The notes under the pieces are model-generated. The model ran no database searches and was not told the origin of the DNA. It saw only the letters and a list, made by a program, of their open reading frames with translations. 64,000 nt of DNA from Streptomyces sp. MMG1121 (lineage in GTDB: Bacteria; Actinomycetota; Actinomycetes; Streptomycetales; Streptomycetaceae): NCBI RefSeq assembly GCF_001280015.1, contig NZ_LGDV01000262.1, positions 62,001 through 126,000 on the forward strand, given 5' to 3'. The first letter of the stretch is position 1. Each line of letters begins with the position of its first letter. The translations under genes were made by a program, and so were the position numbers. Positions 17,335-26,330 of this stretch are shown here, piece by piece.

Positions 17335-17930
17335 CGGTCCGGTCTGGTCCTCGCGACAGAAACGGTCGGGTGGTGAGACGTGACACACGGTGTTGAACTG
17401 GCGGTCACTATACGAGAGTTCGTGATCGAAACAGAAAGGTTCCGCATTCGTTCCATGAAGTGGGCGGTCATACCCGCGCGTTGGACGTGAACCGGATGAC
17501 TCGGGCACTCCCGGCCCGCTCGAACCGGCGGAGCGCGCCGGGGCGGCCGTGCAGGAGCCTTGAAAGGGAGGACGGGATCGCGGAGGCCGAGGTTGCCTTC
17601 CGCGCCCCGATTTCCCCGCCTCGGACCTGTGGGTCTTTTCATACCCCCGTGCATCCGCAATGGATCTTGACGCCCGCCTCCCGGGTCGCTGAACTGTCAC
17701 CGACCGGGCCTCACCACCACAGAGGCCCACACCGGGGGAGGGACCGGGCATGCAGGCCGCGACCCGTACGGAGGGGGTAGGTCGACCGGGTGAGATCCGT
17801 ACATCTATACGATGGCGCCTGAAAAGGGCGGATGACGGAAAAGCGCCTCGCACGGTCGGTATGCCGGGAGCGTGGCGAGGGGGGCGATGTGCATGACCGG
17901 GGAGCCGAAGGCGATGGGCTGCCGTGCCTC
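17335..17930. other. Intergenic region between cvnA and the rhomboid-like gene
   Basis: No convincing gene is present in these 596 bases. A minus-strand TATAGT (17412-17407) about 70 bp before the cvnA start is the best -10 box for the conservon. A TATACGAT near 17804-17811 may be the -10 box of the plus-strand gene. The rest is A+T-richer than the coding parts but shows no strong repeat. Confidence 0.4.
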
Positions 17931-18794
17931 ATGACGACTGAAGGGCGCATCGAGGCATGCCGCTCGCTGCTCGCGCGCTTCGCCCGCTTCACCGCGCGCA
18001 CGCTGCGCGGTGAGTGGCACGCGATCGTCGTCGAGCCGGTGCAGCGCCTCGCGCGCCGCGGACTGTCCGGACTGCTGCTGGCGTTCGTCGCCGCGTTCGG
18101 CGTCATCTACTTCCACGCCATCGCCCAGCACCCCCTGGGCGCGCTCTGGGTGAAACGGCTCGGCGGCGTCAAGGCCGACCTGCCACTGTGGCTGTCCCTG
18201 CTGCGTACCCCCGTGTCGCTGTACGTCCCGGCGCTCGACCTGCCGGTCTGGGCGGGCATCACCCAGCTGTTCCTCGCTTTCGCCTGGGCCGAACTGGCCC
18301 TGGGCCGCGCCCGGACGCTGGCCATCTCCTACGCCACCACGCTGGCCGGCACGCTCACCGCCCGGGTGATGATCGCGGCGGGCCCCGGCTGGGGAGGCTT
18401 CGGACTGCCCCCCGAGTGCGCGCACGTGCTCGACACCGGACCGTCCGCCGCCGTCGTCGGACTGTTCACCTATCTCGCGGTGATCAAGCGAGCGCCGGTG
18501 GTGTTCACCCTGACCGGCGGGTCGATGGTGTGGGAGTCCATCGCCGTCCCCAACCTGGCAGGCCGCGAGCATCTCATCGCGGTGGGCGCGGCCATCGTCC
18601 TCGGACTGCTGCACGGGCGCCGCGAGCGGCTGCGGGCGCTGCTGCGCTCCCTGCTGCCCGCCCGCGACCGGGCCCCCGCGCCCGCCCCGGCGGCGCCGGT
18701 CCCCGCACCCGCCCCCGCGCAGACCCAGGTGCTGCCGGCACCGGCGCGGGCCGACCGGCGCGGGGACACGGCGATGGCACCCGTGGAACGCTGA
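17931..18794 (+). CDS. Rhomboid-like membrane protein
   Basis: The 287-residue protein has about six hydrophobic helices. A GPSAAVVGLFTYLAV helix holds a serine in a GPSA context, and a later helix reads EHLIAVGAAIVLGLLHG, resembling the rhomboid Ser (GxSG) and His helices in altered form. Many Streptomyces carry such rhomboid-like proteins of unknown substrate. The C-terminal ~60 residues are Pro/Ala-rich and cytoplasmic. The start at 17931 was preferred because codons before it have lower third-position G+C; GTG at 17889 and ATG at 17832 are alternatives with RBS-like sequence. Confidence 0.7.
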   Translation: MTTEGRIEACRSLLARFARFTARTLRGEWHAIVVEPVQRLARRGLSGLLLAFVAAFGVIYFHAIAQHPLGALWVKRLGGVKADLPLWLSLLRTPVSLYVPALDLPVWAGITQLFLAFAWAELALGRARTLAISYATTLAGTLTARVMIAAGPGWGGFGLPPECAHVLDTGPSAAVVGLFTYLAVIKRAPVVFTLTGGSMVWESIAVPNLAGREHLIAVGAAIVLGLLHGRRERLRALLRSLLPARDRAPAPAPAAPVPAPAPAQTQVLPAPARADRRGDTAMAPVER

Positions 18795-18949
18795 CCGGCC
18801 GGCGCCCGTCTGTGGCGCCGGCCACCCCGGTGATGTGACGGTTTTCGCACGTCGACACCGGGGAGAACCCCTAAGGTTGCCGCGAGATACGGCAGGCGTG
18901 GCAGACACCGTGGTGTTCGTCGCCGACAGGCAGCTGAAGGGAATCCAGG

Positions 18950-21900
18950 ATGTTCCGCAAGGTGCTGGTCGCCAACCGTGGAGAGATCGCGATCCGCGCG
19001 TTCCGGGCGGGCTACGAACTCGGGGCGCGAACCGTCGCCGTGTTCCCGCACGAGGACCGCAACTCGTTGCACCGGCTGAAGGCCGACGAGGCCTACGAGA
19101 TCGGGGAACCGGGGCATCCGGTGCGGGCCTATCTCTCCGTCGAGGAGATCGTGGCCGCCGCCCGCCGGGCGGGCGCCGACGCCGTCTATCCCGGTTACGG
19201 CTTCCTGTCCGAGAACCCCGAACTGGCCCGGGCGTGCGAGGAGGCGGGCATCACCTTCGTCGGCCCCAGCGCCCACATCCTGGAGCTGACCGGCAACAAG
19301 GCCCGCGCGGTCGCCGCCGCACGCGCGGCCGGCGTACCCGTGCTCGGCTCCTCCGAGCCCTCCAACGACGTGGACGAACTGGTCCGCGCCGCCGAGGAGA
19401 TCGGCTTCCCCGTCTTCGTCAAGGCGGTCGCCGGCGGCGGCGGGCGCGGCATGCGCCGGGTGGCGGAGCCGGCCCAGCTGCGCGAGTCCATCGAGGCGGC
19501 CTCCCGCGAGGCGGCCTCCGCGTTCGGCGACCCGACCGTCTTCCTGGAGAAGGCCGTCGTGGACCCGCGCCACATCGAGGTGCAGATCCTCGCCGACGGC
19601 GAGGGCAACGTCATCCACCTCTACGAACGCGACTGCTCACTGCAGCGCCGCCACCAGAAGGTCATCGAGCTGGCCCCCGCCCCCAACCTCGACCCGGAGC
19701 TGCGCGACCGCATCTGCGCCGACGCCGTCCGCTTCGCCCGCGAGATCGGCTACCGCAACGCGGGCACCGTGGAGTTCCTCCTCGACCCCGACGGCAACCA
19801 CGTCTTCATCGAGATGAACCCCCGCATCCAGGTCGAGCACACGGTCACCGAGGAGGTCACCGACGTCGACCTGGTCCAGGCCCAGCTGCGCATCGCCGCC
19901 GGCGAGACCCTCGCCGGCCTCGGGCTCTCCCAGGAGACGATCACCCTGCGCGGCGCCGCCCTCCAGTGCCGTATCACCACCGAGGACCCCGCCAACGGCT
20001 TCCGCCCGGACACCGGCCGGATCAGCGCCTACCGCTCCCCGGGCGGCTCCGGCATCCGCCTCGACGGCGGCACCACCCACGCGGGTACGGAGATCAGCGC
20101 GCACTTCGACTCGATGCTGGTCAAACTCACCTGCCGGGGCCGGGACTTCAGCGCCGCCGTCGGACGCGCCCGGCGTGCCGTGGCCGAGTTCCGCATCCGT
20201 GGCGTGGCCACCAACATCCCGTTCCTCCAGGCCGTCCTGGACGACCCGGACTTCCAGGCGGGCCGCGTCACCACCTCCTTCATCGAGCAGCGTCCGCATC
20301 TGCTCACCGCCCGCTCCTCCGCCGACCGCGGCACCAAGCTGCTCACCTATCTCGCCGACATCACGGTCAACAAGCCGCACGGCGAACGCCCCGACCTGCT
20401 CGACCCGGTCACCAAGCTGCCCCCGCTCCCGGCCGGCGAGCCCCCGGCCGGCTCCCGTCAACTGCTCGTCGACCTCGGCCCCGAGGGCTTCGCCCGGCAG
20501 CTGCGCGAGTCGCCGACCCTCGGCGTCACCGACACCACCTTCCGCGACGCCCACCAGTCGCTGCTCGCCACCCGCGTGCGCAGCAAGGACCTCCTCGCGG
20601 TCGCCCCGGTCGTCGCCCGCACCCTGCCGCAGCTGTTGTCCCTGGAGTGCTGGGGCGGCGCCACCTACGACGTCGCCCTGCGCTTCCTCGCCGAGGACCC
20701 CTGGGAGCGGCTCGCCGCCCTGCGCGAGGCCGTCCCCAACATCTGCCTCCAGATGCTGCTGCGCGGCCGTAACACCGTCGGCTACACCCCGTACCCGACC
20801 GAGGTGACCGACACCTTCGTCCAGGAGGCCGCCGCCACCGGCATCGACATCTTCCGCATCTTCGACGCCCTCAACGACGTCGGCCAGATGCGGCCCGCCA
20901 TCGAGGCCGTACGCGAGACCGGCACCGCGGTCGCCGAGGTCGCCCTGTGCTACACCGCCGACCTCAACGACCCGGCCGAGCGGCTCTACACCCTCGACTA
21001 CTACCTGCGGCTCGCCGAGCAGATCGTCGACGCGGGCGCGCACGTCCTGGCCGTCAAGGACATGGCCGGACTGCTGCGCGCACCGGCCGCGGCCAAGCTC
21101 GTGTCCGCACTGCGCCGCGAGTTCGACCTGCCCGTGCATCTGCACACGCACGACACGGCGGGCGGCCAGCTCGCCACCTATCTCGCCGCGATCCAGGCGG
21201 GTGCCGACGCGGTGGACGGCGCGGTGGCCTCCATGGCGGGGACGACCTCGCAGCCGTCGCTGTCGGCGCTCGTCGCCGCCACCGACCACTCCGAACGCCC
21301 CACCGGACTCGACCTCCAGGCCGTCGGTGACCTGGAGCCGTACTGGGAGGGCGTCCGCAAGGTCTACGCCCCGTTCGAGGCGGGCCTCGCCTCGCCGACC
21401 GGCCGCGTCTACCACCACGAGATCCCCGGCGGGCAGCTGTCCAACCTGCGCACCCAGGCCGTCGCGCTCGGCCTCGGCGACCGCTTCGAGGACATCGAGG
21501 CGATGTACGCCGCCGCCGACCGCATCCTCGGCCACCTCGTGAAGGTCACGCCGTCGTCCAAGGTGGTCGGCGACCTCGCCCTGCACCTGGTCGGCGCCGG
21601 TGTCTCCCCGGCGGACTTCGAGGCGACGCCCGACCGGTTCGACATCCCCGACTCGGTCATCGGCTTCCTGCGCGGCGAACTGGGCACCCCGCCCGGCGGC
21701 TGGCCCGAGCCGTTCCGCACCAAGGCGCTCAAGGGCCGCGGGGAGCCCAAGCCCGCTCCCGAGCTGTCCGCCGAGGACCGCGAGGGGCTGGCCAAGGACA
21801 CCCGGGCCACGCTCAACCGGCTGCTGTTCCCCGGCCCGACGCGCGAGTTCGACACGCACCGCCAGACCTTCGGCGACACCAGCGTGCTGGACAGCAAGGC

Positions 21901-22324
21901 GTTCTTCTACGGCCTGCGCCCCGCCAAGGAGTACGCCGTCGACCTGGAGCCCGGCGTCCGGCTGCTCATCGAACTCCAGGCGGTCGGCGAGGCGGACGAG
22001 CGCGGTATGCGCACCGTGATGTCCTCGCTCAACGGCCAGTTGCGCCCCATCCAGGTCCGTGACCGCGCCGCCGCCTCGGACGTGCCGGTGACGGAGAAGG
22101 CCGACCGCGCCAACCCCGGCCACGTCGCGGCGCCGTTCGCCGGTGTGGTGACGCTCGCGGTGGCCGAGGGGGCCGAGGTCGCGGCCGGTGCCACCATCGC
22201 CACCATCGAGGCGATGAAGATGGAGGCCACGATCACCGCGCCGAAGGCGGGCCGGATCTCCCGGCTGGCCATCAACCGGATCCAGCAGGTGGAGGGCGGC
22301 GACCTGCTGGCCGAGATCGCCTGA
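18950..22324 (+). CDS. pyc: Pyruvate carboxylase
   Basis: The 1124-residue protein has the complete architecture: biotin carboxylase (about 1-450; KVLVANRGEIAIR, GGGGRGMR, EMNPRIQVEHTVTE), carboxyltransferase (about 520-800; TDTTFRDAHQSLLATR, with THDTAGG later), tetramerisation segment, and a biotinyl domain with EAMKMEA and biotinylated K1090. It converts pyruvate, bicarbonate and ATP to oxaloacetate, refilling the TCA cycle. The RBS is weak (GGGAATCCAGG before ATG). It stands alone, with a strong hairpin just after the stop. Confidence 0.97.
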   Translation: MFRKVLVANRGEIAIRAFRAGYELGARTVAVFPHEDRNSLHRLKADEAYEIGEPGHPVRAYLSVEEIVAAARRAGADAVYPGYGFLSENPELARACEEAGITFVGPSAHILELTGNKARAVAAARAAGVPVLGSSEPSNDVDELVRAAEEIGFPVFVKAVAGGGGRGMRRVAEPAQLRESIEAASREAASAFGDPTVFLEKAVVDPRHIEVQILADGEGNVIHLYERDCSLQRRHQKVIELAPAPNLDPELRDRICADAVRFAREIGYRNAGTVEFLLDPDGNHVFIEMNPRIQVEHTVTEEVTDVDLVQAQLRIAAGETLAGLGLSQETITLRGAALQCRITTEDPANGFRPDTGRISAYRSPGGSGIRLDGGTTHAGTEISAHFDSMLVKLTCRGRDFSAAVGRARRAVAEFRIRGVATNIPFLQAVLDDPDFQAGRVTTSFIEQRPHLLTARSSADRGTKLLTYLADITVNKPHGERPDLLDPVTKLPPLPAGEPPAGSRQLLVDLGPEGFARQLRESPTLGVTDTTFRDAHQSLLATRVRSKDLLAVAPVVARTLPQLLSLECWGGATYDVALRFLAEDPWERLAALREAVPNICLQMLLRGRNTVGYTPYPTEVTDTFVQEAAATGIDIFRIFDALNDVGQMRPAIEAVRETGTAVAEVALCYTADLNDPAERLYTLDYYLRLAEQIVDAGAHVLAVKDMAGLLRAPAAAKLVSALRREFDLPVHLHTHDTAGGQLATYLAAIQAGADAVDGAVASMAGTTSQPSLSALVAATDHSERPTGLDLQAVGDLEPYWEGVRKVYAPFEAGLASPTGRVYHHEIPGGQLSNLRTQAVALGLGDRFEDIEAMYAAADRILGHLVKVTPSSKVVGDLALHLVGAGVSPADFEATPDRFDIPDSVIGFLRGELGTPPGGWPEPFRTKALKGRGEPKPAPELSAEDREGLAKDTRATLNRLLFPGPTREFDTHRQTFGDTSVLDSKAFFYGLRPAKEYAVDLEPGVRLLIELQAVGEADERGMRTVMSSLNGQLRPIQVRDRAAASDVPVTEKADRANPGHVAAPFAGVVTLAVAEGAEVAAGATIATIEAMKMEATITAPKAGRISRLAINRIQQVEGGDLLAEIA

Positions 22325-22326
22325 CC

Positions 22327-22373
22327 CGACCGTGCGCGCCGCGACCGGAGCACGGTCGCGGCGCGCACGGTCG
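22327..22373. terminator. Bidirectional terminator after pyc
   Basis: A perfect 21-bp inverted repeat (22327-22347 and 22353-22373) flanks a 5-nt loop (GAGCA). The left arm begins three bases after the pyc stop codon and the hairpin ends just before the convergent gene's stop. No U-tract follows, as is common in Streptomyces. Confidence 0.85.
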
Positions 22374-22380
22374 CGTACCG

Positions 22381-23355
22381 CTAGAGCCGGCCGGGGTGCT
22401 CCCGGAGCCGGGCCAGCAGCAGGTTCGGGTCCTTCCTGGTGAAGTACGCGGCGTCCGCCACGTAGACGGTCCGGCCGAGCACGGCGACGGCGGTCGGGTT
22501 GGAGAGCCCGTCCTGCTCGGTGAGGGCGACCGCGTGCGTGCCGTCGCGGCGCACCAGGAGGACCTGCTTGCCGGTGTTCAGCGCGGCCAGCACCGTGCGG
22601 CCGGCCCCGGTGAAGGCGAAGTCGTCGATGCCCTCCAGGCCGCTCGCCCGGGTCTCGGCCGGGCTCGCCGAGCCGTCCTGGCCGATCGGGATGCGCAGCA
22701 GCGTCCCACGGTCGGAGTTGGACACCCACACGGCACCGCGGTGCACCTTGACGCCGTTGGCGCCGTATCCGCGGGCCGGAGCCGGCAGCGGGCCCAGCGC
22801 GGTCTCCCGGGCCCAGGCCTTGGCCGGGCCGCCGTCCTGCGGGATGCGCCAGACGGTGCCGAGCACCGAGTCGGTGGCGTACAGCACCCGATGGCGCTCG
22901 TCGAGGGCCAGGCCGTTGGGGAAGCCGTTCGAGGGCAGTTGGGCGATCTGCTCGGGCGCGTCACCGGGGGCGAGGCGCCAGATGCCGGTCTTCGCGGTGC
23001 CGGTCGCGTAGTTGACGTACAGGGTGCCGTCGTGGGCGCGGGCGATGCCGGTGACGATGGCGTTGTGCACGAGGGGGGTGGCGGGCTTGCCGACGGACGG
23101 CAGGGTCGCGCGGATGTACGACCGCCCGTCGGGGGTGACATGGGCGATCTGCCGGGCGAAGGCGAGGGTCAGATCGGCGGAGCCGTCGTGTTCGAGCGCG
23201 ATGTTCTCGGGCGTCTGTCCGGTGGCCAGGTCGAAATGGGTGACGATGTGCGCGTCGGTGACGACCGGCCCGGTGCCGGCGGCGGGCGCCGCCGCGATCA
23301 CGCCGAGCGCGAGCGCGGCCGTGGCGGCACCGGCCAGGCGGGGAAGTCGGGGCAT
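22381..23355 (-). CDS. Secreted SMP-30/NHL-type beta-propeller protein
   Basis: The 324-residue protein has a Sec signal peptide (MPRLPRLAGAATAALALGVIAAAPAAG, cut near residue 26) followed by repeated blade motifs such as GIARAHDGTLYVNY, NGLALDERHRVLYATD and GVKVHRGAVWVSN. This is the six-bladed propeller of the SMP-30/gluconolactonase/ScyD-like group. It may be a lactonase-like enzyme or a binding protein; no catalytic residues are certain. It converges on pyc. Confidence 0.78.
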   Translation of the reverse strand: MPRLPRLAGAATAALALGVIAAAPAAGTGPVVTDAHIVTHFDLATGQTPENIALEHDGSADLTLAFARQIAHVTPDGRSYIRATLPSVGKPATPLVHNAIVTGIARAHDGTLYVNYATGTAKTGIWRLAPGDAPEQIAQLPSNGFPNGLALDERHRVLYATDSVLGTVWRIPQDGGPAKAWARETALGPLPAPARGYGANGVKVHRGAVWVSNSDRGTLLRIPIGQDGSASPAETRASGLEGIDDFAFTGAGRTVLAALNTGKQVLLVRRDGTHAVALTEQDGLSNPTAVAVLGRTVYVADAAYFTRKDPNLLLARLREHPGRL

Positions 23356-23458
23356 GTGACCTCATCTCAGGACGGCGCACGGGCGCCGGAATACCGGAGT
23401 GTTGGTCACATCAACATAGAGCGGGCCACACCGACATGAGGCCGCGCCGGTCGGCCGG

Positions 23459-23505
23459 GCCGGGTGCCGGGTCCGCGGGATCGCCCGCGCGGCCCAGCAC
23501 CCGGC
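23459..23505. terminator. Possible terminator hairpin
   Basis: GCCGGGTGC (23459-23467) and GCACCCGGC (23497-23505) form a 9-bp stem, with a nested GCGGG-ATCG-CCCGC hairpin inside. It lies 39 bases after the stop of the small secreted protein gene on the minus strand. Confidence 0.45.
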
Positions 23506-23543
23506 GCCGTACGCGGCGCGCCCGGACGATTTCGGGCAGCTGG

Positions 23544-24005
23544 TCAGTCCCAGAGAGAGTAGGTCATGACCTGCTTGAAGGCATCCGGCCGGGTGTCGGG
23601 GTAGGTCAGGCTGATCTGGGTGTAGCGCTGGAAGGAGGGATGCTTCTTCCACGGCTGCTCGCCGCTGAGCCGAATGACCACCGGGTAGGCGTGGAAGGTG
23701 CCGGCCGCGCAGTACGGCTTGCAGTCGTTCACCATGTTCACGCCCACGGCCTGCGCCCGGTACGGACCCCACGCGCTCCAGTGGAGTCCGGTGAGCCGGC
23801 TGTTGCCGTCGCCGCAGGCCAGGATGAAGTCGTTCGGGCGGACGTTGCGATGGAAGAAGCAGTCGACGAGGACGTGCTGCGCCGGGCCGGCTTTGACGGG
23901 CGTCGTGGCGGCGGTCGGCGGACTGGCCGACGCCGTCGTCATCGCCGCTGTCAGCAGGGTTCCCGCCGCCAGGGTCACCGCCGTTCCCATCACTGATCCG
24001 CGCAT
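23544..24005 (-). CDS. Small secreted cysteine-containing protein of unknown function
   Basis: The 153-residue protein begins MRGSVMGTAVTLAAGTLLTAAMTTASAS, a Sec signal peptide. The mature part has paired cysteines (DCFF, LACGDGN, DCKPYC), aromatic-rich strands (HWSAWGPYRAQAVG) and no family motif I can name. Similar small proteins occur in many Streptomyces. The ATG has a GGGAG RBS seven bases upstream; an upstream ATG is open but would bury the signal peptide. It precedes secreted hydrolase genes but is not clearly cotranscribed. Confidence 0.7.
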   Translation of the reverse strand: MRGSVMGTAVTLAAGTLLTAAMTTASASPPTAATTPVKAGPAQHVLVDCFFHRNVRPNDFILACGDGNSRLTGLHWSAWGPYRAQAVGVNMVNDCKPYCAAGTFHAYPVVIRLSGEQPWKKHPSFQRYTQISLTYPDTRPDAFKQVMTYSLWD

Positions 24006-24098
24006 GGTCGCTCCCACCGTTGTGCTGTGTTCGACCGCGTTCACTCGACGCTACGACCGTGCGGCCATTTGCACCAGTCGCGCAGGTCGGACCGCGTG

Positions 24099-24875
24099 TC
24101 AGCCGTGTGCGACGGTCAGGCCGTAGAACGCGACACGGGCACCGTTGGTGGTGCTGTCGGAGGAGGACTGGTTGTAGGAACCGGCCTTGAAGTACTGCTT
24201 GTACTGCTTGAAGGACGACGCGATGGCGTAGTGGGTGGTGGTGCCGCCCACGGTCAGGTCGATGGTGTTGCCGCCGGAGACGGCGATGGTGTAGCTCCAC
24301 GTCTTGCCGATGGCCACGTGGCCCACGGTGTGCGTGGTCTGGCCGCCGGAGGGCGAGTTCTCGGTGCCCAGCACGATGTCGCCGTTCGCGTGGTAGTACA
24401 GCTCCAGCAGCGGCTTGGTGGACGAACCGCCGCTGCCGAGGTGTATCTGGCCCACGCACACGTTCTGGGTCACCGACACCACGCGCAGGGTCGCGCTCAT
24501 CTTGTGCGAACCGGACAACGACCAGTCGGCGGCGCTGCCGTCGCGGTTCATCTCGCGCAGCTCGGAGCGGGCGTAGTTCGAGTTCGGGGTGGTGACGCCC
24601 TTCTCCGGTGCCCAGAAGGTCATCGCCCCGTCGCGGGTGTCGGTGTAGAAGTACGCGTCCTGGTAGCCGTCCGCGCCCTGGAGCCGGGAGGAGGGGATGG
24701 TGGTGGGCTTGCCCGGGGAGCCGACCGGCTCCTGGAGCTGCCAGACGGACAGGTCGAAGTTGCCGCCGGGGGCCACGTGCGGGTCGGCGGCGAGCGCGCC
24801 GGGGCCGGCGAGCAGGAGGAGGGCGAGGGCGAGGCCCGTGGTGGTGGGCACGGCGAGGAGCCGGGATCGAGTCAT
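24099..24875 (-). CDS. Secreted alginate lyase, polysaccharide lyase family 7
   Basis: The 258-residue protein has a signal peptide to about residue 29, then a PL7 jelly roll with all three diagnostic strands: ARSELREM (102-109, catalytic R), QIH (143-145) and YFKAGSYNQ (228-236, catalytic Y234). The QIH form is usually linked to preference for polyguluronate or mixed blocks. It cleaves alginate by beta-elimination outside the cell. A 12-bp inverted repeat lies just upstream of the RBS, probably a regulator's operator. Confidence 0.92.
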   Translation of the reverse strand: MTRSRLLAVPTTTGLALALLLLAGPGALAADPHVAPGGNFDLSVWQLQEPVGSPGKPTTIPSSRLQGADGYQDAYFYTDTRDGAMTFWAPEKGVTTPNSNYARSELREMNRDGSAADWSLSGSHKMSATLRVVSVTQNVCVGQIHLGSGGSSTKPLLELYYHANGDIVLGTENSPSGGQTTHTVGHVAIGKTWSYTIAVSGGNTIDLTVGGTTTHYAIASSFKQYKQYFKAGSYNQSSSDSTTNGARVAFYGLTVAHG

Positions 24876-24897
24876 GGGGGGTCCCTTCAGCGGACCG

Positions 24898-24932
24898 GGA
24901 TGCGTTCAGCATTCTGAACGCTGAACGCATCC
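24898..24932. promoter_or_regulatory. Operator-like inverted repeat before the alginate lyase gene
   Basis: GGATGCGTTCAG (24898-24909) and CTGAACGCATCC (24921-24932) are perfect inverted 12-bp arms around an 11-bp spacer that itself contains another CTGAACG. It lies 23 bp before the start codon, so it would overlap the transcription start or form an mRNA hairpin. A repressor site is the simplest reading. Confidence 0.6.
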
Positions 24933-24986
24933 TTGGTCGTCGGTGACCCGAGAAGCTAGAGGTCTGAACCAACCGCGTCAAGAGGT

Positions 24987-26201
24987 TCAGCAGGCGCCCT
25001 CGTCATCCCAGGGCCCCCACTGCGCGGCGCCGGGCACCTCGTTCTGGGTCCACCACTTGGCCTTCCAGTTGTGGTTGCCGTACGAGACCTCGTCGCCCGC
25101 GGTGTACACCGCCGACGCACTCCACGCCGTCCTGCACGAGGTGGGAGTGGGTGTCGGCGTCGGCGTGGGGGTCGGTGTGGTGGTCGGCGGGGTCACTCCG
25201 GCGAACTTCACCGAGTACTTGGCGAAGTCCCAGTCGCTCTGCGCCACGCTGGAGCAGGTGCCCGATGTCCGGCCGCCGTTGTCCGGCGGACTGCACTGCC
25301 GGTCGCGGTTCAGGGACCAGAACGTGAAGCGGTCCATGTTGTGGCTCGTCGCGTAGTCCAGCACGGTCTGGAAGTCCGCCTGGCTGAAGTACTCGCCCGA
25401 GTCACTGCGGCCGTTCATGCCGGAGAAGCCCTCGTGGGCGTAAGCGGTCGCCTGGTCCCAGCCGAAGGTCGACTGCAGGATCGAGTTGAAGTTGGTCAGC
25501 GCGCTGGTCTGGCTCGCCGCCCCGCTGAAGCCGCCGTCGAACGGCATGATGGAGAAGTTGTTCGGCGTGAACCCCTGGGACTTGGCCTCCAGCAGCATCT
25601 GCTTGCCGAACCAGCCGGTGCCGTCCGCGGTGCCGGCCGTCGTCACGGAGACGTACAGCCCCGGGTTGTCCTGCTGGAGGATCTTGGCCGCGCCGATCTC
25701 GTTGTGGATCGCCGCCGTGTTCTCGTACTCCGGCTCCTCCAGGTCGAAGTCGATGGCGTGCAGGCCGTACTTGGTGATGACCTGCTGGTAGGCCGCCGCC
25801 GTGGCGGCGGGGTCGGCGCAGGTCTGGCCGAGCTTCGTGCCACCGTAGCCGCCGATGGAGACCGAGACGTCACCACCCTTGGCGCGGATGGTGTTGATCA
25901 CCGACTGTACGGCGGTGTCCGAGGAGACGGGTGCGGTACCGCCCCAGGTCGGCGAGCAGCCGCCGCCGTTGGGGGCGAGGACGAACGCCAGCTGGAAGGC
26001 CTTGAGGCCGGTCGCGTCCATGATGGCGGACGGGTCCGGCGGGTCGTTGTCCAGCGGCATCAGATAAGGGGCGGCGGCGTACCAGCGGTTGCTCAGCGCG
26101 GTGGTCGCGCCCGAGGCGTTGCCCGCGACGAGCGCGGTCGTGCCGGCGGCGGCCAGCGTGACGGCCGCCGCCGCGCCCAGACATGCCCGAAGACGTCTCA
26201 C
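24987..26201 (-). CDS. Secreted chitinase, GH18 with C-terminal chitin-binding domain
   Basis: The 404-residue protein has a signal peptide (VRRLRACLGAAAAVTLAAAGTTALVAG), a GH18 barrel whose active strand reads AIDFDLEEPE (D151, D153, catalytic E155), a Thr-Pro linker (about 345-358) and a C-terminal CBM5/12 domain with aromatic residues (WSASAVYTAGDEVSY...WKAKWWTQNEVPG). It hydrolyses chitin outside the cell. A GGAGG RBS precedes the GTG; upstream codons in the same frame are not coding. Two direct repeats of TGGTCTAGTCCA upstream (26287-26320) fit chitin induction and DasR control. Confidence 0.93.
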   Translation of the reverse strand: MRRLRACLGAAAAVTLAAAGTTALVAGNASGATTALSNRWYAAAPYLMPLDNDPPDPSAIMDATGLKAFQLAFVLAPNGGGCSPTWGGTAPVSSDTAVQSVINTIRAKGGDVSVSIGGYGGTKLGQTCADPAATAAAYQQVITKYGLHAIDFDLEEPEYENTAAIHNEIGAAKILQQDNPGLYVSVTTAGTADGTGWFGKQMLLEAKSQGFTPNNFSIMPFDGGFSGAASQTSALTNFNSILQSTFGWDQATAYAHEGFSGMNGRSDSGEYFSQADFQTVLDYATSHNMDRFTFWSLNRDRQCSPPDNGGRTSGTCSSVAQSDWDFAKYSVKFAGVTPPTTTPTPTPTPTPTPTSCRTAWSASAVYTAGDEVSYGNHNWKAKWWTQNEVPGAAQWGPWDDEGAC

Positions 26202-26216
26202 TGCGTGCCTCCAGAG

Positions 26217-26256
26217 GGTGGGGGTGGGGAGCCCCGATTCGGGGAGCCCCCACCCT
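26217..26256. other. Inverted repeat in the chitinase leader
   Basis: A 9-bp GGGTGGGGG/CCCCCACCC stem encloses smaller GGGG/CCCC pairs and sits about 15-55 bp upstream of the chitinase start. It could fold in the leader RNA or end transcription coming from the GH31 gene. Confidence 0.35.
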
Positions 26257-26286
26257 CCGGGAGCTGTTGCGGCCACGTCAATGAGT

Positions 26287-26320
26287 TGGACTAGACCAGC
26301 TTGCTGTTTGGACTAGACCA
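26287..26320. promoter_or_regulatory. Tandem DasR (dre)/chitin-type 12-bp direct repeats
   Basis: TGGACTAGACCA occurs twice (26287-26298 and 26309-26320), 22 bp centre to centre, i.e. two helical turns. On the minus strand each reads TGGTCTAGTCCA, close to the dre consensus and to the 12-bp direct repeats known from Streptomyces chitinase promoters. A TTGACG -35-like box (26281-26276, minus) follows directly. Confidence 0.8.
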
Positions 26321-26330
26321 TGCGATTCCT

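Noticed and set aside
19637..22729. A 3-kb minus-strand open frame antisense to pyc
   Set aside because: Pyruvate carboxylase on the plus strand is certain, and the antisense product has no recognisable fold.
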